Both the position numbers and the translations under genes were made by a program. A DNA stretch of 64,000 bases from Novosphingobium aureum (GTDB lineage Bacteria; Pseudomonadota; Alphaproteobacteria; Sphingomonadales; Sphingomonadaceae): NCBI RefSeq assembly GCF_015865035.1, contig NZ_JADZGI010000001.1:1798001-1862000 (forward strand). Reading direction: 5' to 3'. Position 1 is the stretch's first letter; every line of letters begins with the position of its first letter. This document shows positions 25,794 to 33,179 of the stretch, one piece after another. Under the pieces are notes generated by a model. That model saw only the letters and a list, made by a program, of their open reading frames with translations, had not been told where the DNA came from and did not search any database.

Positions 25794-27689
25794 ATGTGCG
25801 GTATCGCCGGTATCTTTCATCTGGGAACGCCCAAGCCCGTCGATCCGGCGCGCGTCACCGCAATGTGCGACGCGATGCTGCATCGCGGGCCCGACGGTGG
25901 CGGCGTCTGGACAGCGCCCGGTGTCGGCCTTGGCCATCGCCGCCTCTCGATCATCGACATCGCCGGCTCGCCGCAGCCCATGGCATCGAGCGACGGACGC
26001 GCGATGCTGGTGTTCAACGGCGAGATCTACAATTACCGCGAGCTGCGCCGCGAACTGCAGCAGAGCGGTGCGCAGTTCCATACCGATGGCGACAGTGAGG
26101 TCATCCTTGCCGCATGGCAGCGCTGGGGCACTGATTGCCTGTCCCGGCTCGACGGCATGTTCGCCTTCGCGATCTACGACCTCGCGGCACGCACCCTGTT
26201 TCTTGCGCGCGACCGGCTCGGGGTGAAGCCGCTGTTCATGGCGCCGCTCAGCGATGGCAGTCTCGCCTTCGGCTCCGAGCTCAAGGCACTGCTCGCGCAC
26301 CCGCTGCTGCGCCGCGAGGTCGATCCGCTCGCGGTGGAGGACTACTTCACCTGGGGCTATGTCCCCGACAGCCGTTCGATCCTCAAGGGTGTCAGCAAGC
26401 TGCCCGCGGGTCATTCGATGCTGTTGCGCCACGATGCGCCATTGCCGCGCCCCAGCCAGTGGTGGGACGTTTCCTTCGCGCAGCGCCGCAAAGGCAGTCG
26501 CGCCGATCTTGAAGCCGAGCTGCTCCACCTCATGCGCGAGGCGGTTCGCTCGCGCATGGTGGCCGACGTACCGCTCGGCGCCTTTCTCTCGGGCGGGGTC
26601 GACAGCTCGAGCGTCGTCGCGCTCATGGCCGAGAGCAGCGCGCAGCCCGTACGCACCTGCTCGATCGGCTTCGATGAGGCCGGGCTCGACGAGAGCGCCT
26701 ATGCCGCGCAGGTCGCCCGGCGCTTCGCAACCGACCATGCAGCGCGTCAGGTTTCGTCCGGGGATTTCGCAGAGATCGACCGGCTCGCTGCGATGTTCGA
26801 CGAACCCTTCGCCGATGCCTCGGCGCTGCCGACCTGGCGTGTTAGCCAACTTGCGCGCGAAACGGTGACGGTCGCGCTCTCGGGAGACGGTGCGGACGAG
26901 GCCTTCGCGGGCTATCGCCGCCACATCTTCCAGCATGGCGAGGACAGGGTGCGGCGGCTTCTGCCCGCATCCTGGCGCGAAAACCTGTTCGGCACGCTCG
27001 GGCGTCACTATCCCAAGGCTGACTGGGCACCGCGCCCCTTGCGCGCCAAGACGACCTTGCTCTCGCTCGCGGGTGACAGCGCTGCGGGCTATGCGCGCGC
27101 GGTCTCCTTTGCACCGCCCGAACTGCGCGCCCGACTGTATACACCTGTTTTCGAGCGTTTGCGCGGCGACTACCGCGGCGAGGCGGCATTCGAGACGTTG
27201 ATGCGCGAAGCACCGGGCCGCTCGGGGCTCGACCGGGCGCAATATGCCGACCTCAAGTTCTGGCTCCCGGGCGACATCCTGACCAAAGTCGATCGCACGA
27301 GCATGGCGGCCAGTCTCGAGGCGCGCGAACCGCTGCTCGATCACCGTCTGATCGAGTTTGGAGCCAGCCTTCCCGAATCGATGCGCTTGCGTGGTGGGCA
27401 GGGCAAGTGGCTGATGAAGCGCACCATGCGCCGCTACCTTCCCGATGACATCCTCTACCGCCCCAAGCAGGGTTTCGTGACCCCGATCGCGCAGTGGCTG
27501 CGCGGGCCCCTCGAAGATGATATGCGTTCACTGGTGAGCGGATCGACACTTGCAGCGACCGGCTGGTTGGATACACAGGCCTTGTCCGGACTCGTCGATT
27601 CGCATGTCTCGGGTCATTCCGACAATTCCCGGATATTGTGGCAGGCGCTGATGCTTGATCGCGCATTTACCACGCTCGGCATTGCTTGA
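25794..27689 (+). CDS. XrtA/PEP-CTERM system amidotransferase (asparagine-synthase-like, TIGR03108)
   Basis: 631 residues. The class II glutamine amidotransferase domain begins MCGIAGIF, with Cys2 the nucleophile after Met removal; FNGEIYNYRELR and GDSEVIL are the glutamine-pocket segments. The asparagine-synthase domain has the PP-loop SGGVDSSSV near residue 265 and SGDGADEAFAGYRRH. It transfers ammonia from glutamine to an activated acid, here presumably a sugar acid or amino acid of the polymer rather than aspartate. Last gene of the plus-strand operon; 12 bp after xrtA. Confidence 0.93.
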   Translation: MCGIAGIFHLGTPKPVDPARVTAMCDAMLHRGPDGGGVWTAPGVGLGHRRLSIIDIAGSPQPMASSDGRAMLVFNGEIYNYRELRRELQQSGAQFHTDGDSEVILAAWQRWGTDCLSRLDGMFAFAIYDLAARTLFLARDRLGVKPLFMAPLSDGSLAFGSELKALLAHPLLRREVDPLAVEDYFTWGYVPDSRSILKGVSKLPAGHSMLLRHDAPLPRPSQWWDVSFAQRRKGSRADLEAELLHLMREAVRSRMVADVPLGAFLSGGVDSSSVVALMAESSAQPVRTCSIGFDEAGLDESAYAAQVARRFATDHAARQVSSGDFAEIDRLAAMFDEPFADASALPTWRVSQLARETVTVALSGDGADEAFAGYRRHIFQHGEDRVRRLLPASWRENLFGTLGRHYPKADWAPRPLRAKTTLLSLAGDSAAGYARAVSFAPPELRARLYTPVFERLRGDYRGEAAFETLMREAPGRSGLDRAQYADLKFWLPGDILTKVDRTSMAASLEAREPLLDHRLIEFGASLPESMRLRGGQGKWLMKRTMRRYLPDDILYRPKQGFVTPIAQWLRGPLEDDMRSLVSGSTLAATGWLDTQALSGLVDSHVSGHSDNSRILWQALMLDRAFTTLGIA

Positions 27690-27927
27690 GATCGGCGCTG
27701 ATGCACGGCTTGTCGTGATCCCGGGCAGTTTTGCGGGGGCGTGAGTTAACTACACCTTATCTTAGGAACTTCCCGGTAGCACGGACGCATCGAACGTCAT
27801 CACGGGACCTAAATGAGTGAAACTGGCTACGAGTCGAGGACATGGCAGCGGGCATTTCCCGCAGCGTTCTCGCATGTCGGAAAGCCTGCCCCGTCCGGAG
27901 CACAACGCGTGAAAGGTCCGAGCCACC

Positions 27928-30219
27928 ATGCTTGATAGACTGCGCCAGCTCTGGGCCAGCGCCCGCTTCAGGATTGTCTTCTGGGCCACGCTCAGCGGCC
28001 TGTTCCTCGGTGTCAGCGGCCTCAGCATCCCGATCGAAGATGTCCTGCGCAACATGCGCATTCCGCTCCAGCTGCATGATTCCGATGGCGAGATCGTCAT
28101 GGTCCTGCAGGACGGGCGCACACTCGACGAGCTCAGTGCGATCGACGTTTCGCGCGCCAACGATGCGGACCTGATCGAGCACCTGATGGCTGCCGGGGCA
28201 AACCGTATCTTTTACGACCGGACGTTTGCCGGGCAGGGAGATAGCGAGGAAAGCGCCAAGCTGATCCGGACCCTTGGGCGGTTTCCCGGTCGGGTATTCA
28301 TTGGCGCGATGCCTGGAAGCGGTCAGACCGGGAACTTCTCCAACAAGATCCCCGATGCCCAGTTTCGCGAAAAGGCGGGTGTGATCTCCTTGTTGGGGCT
28401 GCATCATCCCTTCAATCTTGGCGTGGAGATGCCATTTGCATCGAACAGTCCGATGGGCCAGATTCCTTCACTGGCTGCAGAACTTTCGGGCGTCAAAGGC
28501 GGTACGGAAACGCTGTTCTCGCCAGACTGGTCGATCCGTGTCAGTTCGATCCCTTCGGTCAGCTATATCGATGTCCTGAAGGACGAGTTCAATCCGGCCG
28601 AGGTCAGGGGCAAAGACATCATCGTCGCGCCCGCCGCGGTCGATTATAACGATATCCACAAGATCCCCGGTCAGTTCGGCACCGCGCCGGGCGGCTATTT
28701 CCAGGCCATGGCGGCTGAGACGCTCAAGCGCGGCCTGCCCACGAACCTGGGGTGGTTGCCGGCTCTCTTGCTGGTGCTGGTGATCGTTGTCTCCGGGCTG
28801 GGACGCGGGCGTTCGCTCGATGTGATCCGTTTCTCGGGACTGGTCATCGTACTTGTCGCCGCACCGTTCTTCCTCGACATGGTGGGCGTGCGCATCGAGA
28901 TCGCCCCGGCACTGATGTTCGCTTTCGTCGCGGTGCTGCGTATCCGCAACCTCGACAGGGTCGAGATCGCCAGCGAGACCAACACCGGTTCCGGCCTGCC
29001 CAGTGTCCAGGCGCTGCGCAACGTCAACGAGAAGTCCAGCCGCATTCTCGTCGCGCTCAAGATCCGCAATTACGGCGCGATCATCGGCAGCTTCGCCGAG
29101 ACGGTGGAGGCGCAGGTCGCGACCGAAATCGTACGCCGCATCCGCATCAGCGACGATACCGCGACGGTCTACCACGAGGGCGGCATGTTCATGTGGCTCT
29201 CCTCGCTGCGCAGTTCCTTCGATCTATTCGAGAACCTGGAGGGCCTGCACCGGATCGTGCAGAACGGCATTCAGGTCGGCGGTCTCGACATCGACCTCTC
29301 GTTCAACTGCGGCCTCGACTCCGATTTCGACCGTCCGGTCGCAGGGCGCGTCGCAGGTGCCATGCAGTCGGCCGAAGAGGCGGTGCGCAACGACGAACTC
29401 GTCTACCAGCACGACGTGCACAAGCAGGAAGCGCAGTGGGAAATCTCGCTGCTGACCTCGCTCGACCGTGCAATCGACAACGGCGAGGTCTGGGTCGCCT
29501 ACCAACCCAAGTTCGACATGCGCATGAACCGCATTTGCGGCGCCGAGGCGCTCGTGCGCTGGACCCATCCCGAGCGCGGACCGATCTCGCCCGACAAGTT
29601 CATTCGTATCGCCGAGGAATTCCATCGCATCGAGCGCATCACTCGCTTCGTCGTCAACGACGCGGTGCGCTGCGCGGTCGAGATGGGGCGGCTTGGCTTC
29701 GAGATGACCATGTCGGTGAACATTTCGGCGCAGTTGCTGCGCAATCCCGGCCTCCCGGGCATGATCTCCGAAATCCTCGCGACGCATGGCCTCTCGCCCG
29801 ACCGCCTGATCCTCGAGATCACCGAGACCGACAGGCTCGATCGCAGCTCGCGTACCTTCCAGATGCTTCAGCGCCTGGTCCAGTCGGGCCTGCGTCTCTC
29901 GATCGACGATTTCGGTACCGGCAATGCGACGATCGACTACCTGCGCTACCTGCCGGCAAGCGAAGTGAAGATCGACAAGTCCTTCGTGTTCTCGATGGAG
30001 ACCAACAAGGAGGACATGGTGCTGGTCCAGTCGATCATCGACATGGCCCATTCGCTCGACCGGACCGTCGTTGCCGAAGGCGTCGAGACCGCAACCGCGA
30101 TGGATCTGCTGCGCGAGCGCGGCTGCGATATCGCGCAGGGCTACTACATCAGCCGCCCGGTCGCCTTCCGCGACCTGGTCGAAACCGTTTCCAAGGATGC
30201 GGGCCGAATGGCCGGCTGA
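27928..30219 (+). CDS. CHASE2-degenerate GGDEF-EAL c-di-GMP phosphodiesterase
   Basis: 763 residues. A membrane helix at about 13-32 and then a CHASE2 extracytoplasmic sensor (residues about 40-270: ANDADLIEHLMAAGANRIFYD, HPFNLGVEMPFA, GKDIIVAPAAVDYNDIHKIP). It is closed by three hydrophobic helices (about 275-340). The GGDEF domain reads HEGGMFMW at the active loop, so cyclase activity is not expected. The EAL domain is complete: EAL at 540-542, NISAQLL, EITETD, DDFGTGN, KIDKSF and EGVET. It therefore likely hydrolyses c-di-GMP in response to a periplasmic signal. It sits directly downstream of the XrtA operon with a 238-bp gap that holds its own promoter region. Confidence 0.93.
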   Translation: MLDRLRQLWASARFRIVFWATLSGLFLGVSGLSIPIEDVLRNMRIPLQLHDSDGEIVMVLQDGRTLDELSAIDVSRANDADLIEHLMAAGANRIFYDRTFAGQGDSEESAKLIRTLGRFPGRVFIGAMPGSGQTGNFSNKIPDAQFREKAGVISLLGLHHPFNLGVEMPFASNSPMGQIPSLAAELSGVKGGTETLFSPDWSIRVSSIPSVSYIDVLKDEFNPAEVRGKDIIVAPAAVDYNDIHKIPGQFGTAPGGYFQAMAAETLKRGLPTNLGWLPALLLVLVIVVSGLGRGRSLDVIRFSGLVIVLVAAPFFLDMVGVRIEIAPALMFAFVAVLRIRNLDRVEIASETNTGSGLPSVQALRNVNEKSSRILVALKIRNYGAIIGSFAETVEAQVATEIVRRIRISDDTATVYHEGGMFMWLSSLRSSFDLFENLEGLHRIVQNGIQVGGLDIDLSFNCGLDSDFDRPVAGRVAGAMQSAEEAVRNDELVYQHDVHKQEAQWEISLLTSLDRAIDNGEVWVAYQPKFDMRMNRICGAEALVRWTHPERGPISPDKFIRIAEEFHRIERITRFVVNDAVRCAVEMGRLGFEMTMSVNISAQLLRNPGLPGMISEILATHGLSPDRLILEITETDRLDRSSRTFQMLQRLVQSGLRLSIDDFGTGNATIDYLRYLPASEVKIDKSFVFSMETNKEDMVLVQSIIDMAHSLDRTVVAEGVETATAMDLLRERGCDIAQGYYISRPVAFRDLVETVSKDAGRMAG

Positions 30220-30461
30220 GAGTTCGGCTCGGGGTTAACCCGCTGACACGCCCGGGATGTGTGCCAGCCTATGTGACATGTTCAGGTTTATGCGCGGTGC
30301 AGGGCTGTCCGGTAAGCTGGACTGACCCTTCGCCGCTTGCCGCGTTGGGGCGCACAGCTGACTACGCGACGAGATGGTTAAAAAGTTCTTGAGTGTTAGT
30401 TAACCGCTTGGTAACCATGAGGAAGCCGCAAAAATGCGGCGGTTCACATGGGGAATTAACT

Positions 30462-30500
30462 ATGCTTAGCGGTTACTGGTGGGGTGGCTTCGGTCGTTAA
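30462..30500 (+). CDS. micro-ORF, 12 codons (MLSGYWWGGFGR)
   Basis: ATG 30462 with GGGGA at 30450-30454 (7-nt spacing) and TAA at 30498-30500. The peptide is rich in Gly and aromatic residues (Tyr, Trp-Trp, Phe). The tandem Trp codons recall leader peptides, but the next gene is on the other strand and no biosynthetic operon follows. It could be a bona fide micro-protein or a translated element of a regulatory RNA. Confidence 0.35.
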   Translation: MLSGYWWGGFGR

Positions 30501-30553
30501 TTTAACGATCGAGGTTCAGTCTAAATCAGGCTGAAGCCCTCTTAAACGGATAA

Positions 30554-30588
30554 CCCCCCGAAAAGCGCAAGCTCTTCGGGGGGTTTTT
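30554..30588 (+). terminator. rho-independent terminator of the small transcript
   Basis: CCCCCCGAAAAGC (30554-30566) pairs with GCTCTTCGGGGGG (30571-30583) around a GCAA tetraloop, with a single A/C mismatch, followed by TTTTT (30584-30588). A strong hairpin with a proper T-run. Confidence 0.92.
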
Positions 30589-30760
30589 CTATGGGGGAAT
30601 TACCTAGAGCCTTAGAAGGTGTCAGGATTTGGACTTCACAGCCTGAATAAGCTAATTCAATTAACGAGCCTGTCCGTTAGTCGATAGTGACTAACTTCTT
30701 TGAACTAACTTGGTTCGTTTGATTAACGTAGGCGAATCGAATCGCCACGCAATTTGCGAC

Positions 30761-31876
30761 TCAGGCTTCGCCGTGGCCCAATGCGAGGTAGTCGGTGCTC
30801 TGCATTTCGTTGAGGCGACTAACTGTACGTTCGAATTCGAAGCGTCCGGTTCCGGCCTGGTAAAGCTCTTCGGGCGCGGCATCGGCCGCGGCGATCAGCT
30901 TGACCTTGTTCTCGTAGAGCGCGTCGATGAGCGTCACAAAGCGCGCGGCTTCGTTGCGCCGGTCCGGCCCCATCTGCGGGATGCCGACGAGAATCACGGT
31001 GTGGTAGGCGCGCGCGATCGCGAGATAGTCCGGCGCGCCGCGGGCTTCGCTGCACAGCCGCTTGAAGCTGAACACGCCGACGCCCTTGAGACTCTTGGGC
31101 ACGTGGAGCATGCGTCCACCGCCGACATCGACTTCGGCCGAGGGTACGTGCTCGGCATCCTCGGGCGGGTAGTCGGTCAGGCGATAGAAGGCCTCGCGCG
31201 CCTGCTCGGTGGCTTCTTCGCCAAGTGGCGTATGCCAGGTCGCCATGCCGCCAAGGCGCTGCAGCCGGTAATCGGTCGGGCCATTGAGAGTGAGTACGTC
31301 AAGCTGCTCTTCGATCAGGTCGATGAAGGGCAGGAAGTGCTCGCGGTTGAGGCCGTCCTTGTAGAGTTGCGAGGGTTCGCGATTCGAGGTTGTGACGACG
31401 GTCACGCCTTCCTCGACGATGAGGTGCGTGAACAGCCGGCTCATGATCATCGCATCGGCGGAGTTGTTGACGACCATCTCGTCAAAAGCGAGGCAGCGCA
31501 CGTTGCGTGCAATCGTGGCGGCGACCGGCGGGATCGGGTCGCCGCTTTCCTTCTTGCGCTCGTCACGCAGCAGCGCGTGAACTTCCATCATGAAGGCATG
31601 GAAGTGGACGCGACGCTTCTCGGGAATGTCGAGGGTCTGGTGGAACAGGTCCATCAGCATCGACTTGCCGCGTCCGACACCGCCCCACATGTAGACGCCG
31701 CGCGGCGGCTCGGGACGCTTGCCCATCAGCTTACCGATGAGGCCGGTAGACTTCGCTGCCTTGTAGAAGGCGCGTTGCAGCCGGTCGAGGCGCTCCGCTG
31801 CGGCGGCCTGCTCGGGATCGCTGCGCAGCTCCCCGGTTGCGACGAGCGCTTCGTATCGAACCAGCATCCCCGTCAT
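30761..31876 (-). CDS. zapE: cell division protein ZapE (AFG1-like ATPase)
   Basis: 371 residues, full-length for the family. Walker A GGVGRGKSMLMD near residue 66-77, Walker B-like LAFDEMVVN, TSNREPSQLYKDGLNREHFLPFI and TDYRLQRL are all ZapE/AFG1 signatures, as is the late FTLIDALYENKVKL-type segment (FVTLIDALYENKVKLI). It is an ATP-driven factor that acts on the FtsZ ring during constriction and stress. Encoded 119 bp downstream of sdhB on the same strand, with a 7-bp hairpin (about 31920-31938) between them. Confidence 0.95.
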   Translation of the reverse strand: MTGMLVRYEALVATGELRSDPEQAAAAERLDRLQRAFYKAAKSTGLIGKLMGKRPEPPRGVYMWGGVGRGKSMLMDLFHQTLDIPEKRRVHFHAFMMEVHALLRDERKKESGDPIPPVAATIARNVRCLAFDEMVVNNSADAMIMSRLFTHLIVEEGVTVVTTSNREPSQLYKDGLNREHFLPFIDLIEEQLDVLTLNGPTDYRLQRLGGMATWHTPLGEEATEQAREAFYRLTDYPPEDAEHVPSAEVDVGGGRMLHVPKSLKGVGVFSFKRLCSEARGAPDYLAIARAYHTVILVGIPQMGPDRRNEAARFVTLIDALYENKVKLIAAADAAPEELYQAGTGRFEFERTVSRLNEMQSTDYLALGHGEA

Positions 31877-31995
31877 CGCGTGGTCCAGCCACTCGAGGTG
31901 ATGACGCAGTGCGCGCCGCGGTGGACACGAAGTCCACCACGACCCAGATGATGATGCGCTAGCAAGGGAGCAAGTCTCGCGGTTGACCGGTCAGG

Positions 31996-32778
31996 TCAGA
32001 TCTGGCGCTCGGCCTGCATCTTCTTGATTTCGGCGATTGCGCGACCCGGCGAGAGGCCCTTGGGGCACACGTTCGAGCAGTTCATGATCGTGTGGCAGCG
32101 GTACAGGCGGAAGGGATCTTCCAGCTCGTCGAGGCGCTCGCCGGTCATCTCGTCGCGGCTGTCTGCCAGCCAGCGATAGGCCTGGAGCAGGATTGCCGGG
32201 CCGAGGAACTTGTCGGAGTTCCACCAGTAGCTCGGGCACGAGGTCGAGCAGCAGGCGCACAGGATGCACTCGTAGAGGCCGTCGAGCTTCTCGCGCTGTT
32301 CGGGGGTCTGCAGGCGTTCCTTGCCCGACGGCGTGGTCGAGACAGTCTGCAGCCAAGGGCGGATCGACGCGTACTGCGCGTAGAAGTGCGTGAAGTCGGG
32401 AACCAGATCCTTGACCACGTCCATGTGCGGCAGCGGCGTGATGCGGATGTTGCCCTTGAGATCCTCGATTGCGGTCGTGCAGGCAAGGCCGTTGGCGCCA
32501 TTCATGTTCATGGCGCACGAACCGCAGATGCCTTCGCGGCACGAACGGCGGAAGGTGAGGGTGGGGTCCTGTTCGCTCTTCATCTTGATGAGCGCGTCGA
32601 GGACCATCGGGCCACAGTTGTCGAGGTCGATCTCGAACGTGTCGTAGCGCGGGTTTTCACCCGAATCCGGATCGTAGCGGTAGACGGTGAACTTCTTGAC
32701 GCGCTCAGCGCCCTCGGCCTTGTGGACGTTGCCCCGCTTGCTGATCTTGCTGTTGGCCGGGAGGGTGAACTGCGCCAT
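31996..32778 (-). CDS. sdhB: succinate dehydrogenase iron-sulfur subunit
   Basis: 260 residues from the ATG at 32776-32778 (MAQFTLPANSK). A longer frame to 32802 is unlikely. It is the electron-transfer subunit of complex II. The [2Fe-2S] ligands are in CREGICGSCAMN plus the following Cys in GLACTT; the [4Fe-4S] and [3Fe-4S] ligands are in CILCACCSTSCPSYWWN and CHTIMNCSNVCPKGLSP. No sdhC, sdhD or sdhA is next to it; upstream is rne, so the rest of the complex must be elsewhere. Such separation, with zapE adjacent, is common in sphingomonads. Confidence 0.97.
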   Translation of the reverse strand: MAQFTLPANSKISKRGNVHKAEGAERVKKFTVYRYDPDSGENPRYDTFEIDLDNCGPMVLDALIKMKSEQDPTLTFRRSCREGICGSCAMNMNGANGLACTTAIEDLKGNIRITPLPHMDVVKDLVPDFTHFYAQYASIRPWLQTVSTTPSGKERLQTPEQREKLDGLYECILCACCSTSCPSYWWNSDKFLGPAILLQAYRWLADSRDEMTGERLDELEDPFRLYRCHTIMNCSNVCPKGLSPGRAIAEIKKMQAERQI

Positions 32779-33179
32779 GAACGTATCCCCGTTATCTTGC
32801 ATTGCGGCATGCGCCGTCTGAGTAGAACCCCTCTAGCGATTCAGCCGCGTGGGGCAAGGGGTTGAGTGCTGTAAACTGCCCTTCGTCTCCGTCAAAATGC
32901 ATAGCCTGTTGCGGAAATATGAAGGTTTGGCGGGATTTTTGCGATCTCGCGGCGCTCTGTGCAACTGCTCGCGATGACGCGTGTGCAGCATTGCGCGCGA
33001 CGGTCCCTTCCGCGTCATACCTGAGTCGCGGCTGTCTGTTCGGCGTGTGCGCCGATGTGTCGCACGGGTGAGCCGGGCAAGGCAGTGCGTGGCCTTCCAT
33101 GCAAGAAAATGGGCCCCTGCAGGTTTTGCAGGGGCCCATTCTTGTTCCGGTGTGAGGCCCGTCGAGCCTCTCGGCCTTG
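32779..33179. other. 401-bp intergenic region between rne and sdhB
   Basis: The rne terminator lies at its right-hand side (33104-33143). The remaining 325 bp upstream of sdhB presumably contain its promoter; no coding frame with an RBS is seen. Confidence 0.5.
33104..33143 (-). terminator. rho-independent terminator of rne
   Basis: Stem ATGGGCCCCTGCA (33109-33121) / TGCAGGGGCCCAT (33127-33139) around a GGTTT loop. Read on the minus strand, the stem is followed by TTTTCTT, giving the T-run for rne, whose stop is 37 bp upstream. On the plus strand it is followed by TCTTGTT, so it is mainly a minus-strand terminator. Confidence 0.85.

Larger units (their letters stand above)
30421..30588 (+). 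ncRNA. candidate small RNA or micro-peptide transcript with its own terminator
   Basis: A compact module on the plus strand. First is a perfect hairpin GCCGCA (30425-30430) / TGCGGC (30435-30440), then GGGGA, a 12-codon ORF (30462-30500), a hairpin around its stop codon (GGTCGTTAA-t-TTAACGATC, about 30492-30510), and finally a strong rho-independent terminator (30554-30588). It belongs neither to the EAL gene upstream (more than 200 bp away) nor to zapE (opposite strand). The 5' end is unknown. No Rfam family was recognised by eye. Confidence 0.5.
30220..30760. other. 541-bp intergenic region between the EAL gene and zapE
   Basis: Contains the candidate small transcript at 30421-30588 described separately. 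The rest (30220-30420 and 30589-30760) holds no protein-coding frame with an RBS. GTTAGTC (30676-30682) / GACTAAC (30689-30695) is a 7-bp hairpin between the terminator and the zapE stop; it may terminate zapE weakly. Confidence 0.5.

Noticed and set aside
30462..30500. Trp-leader attenuator
   Set aside because: The peptide has tandem Trp codons, but no trp or aromatic gene follows; the next gene is on the other strand.
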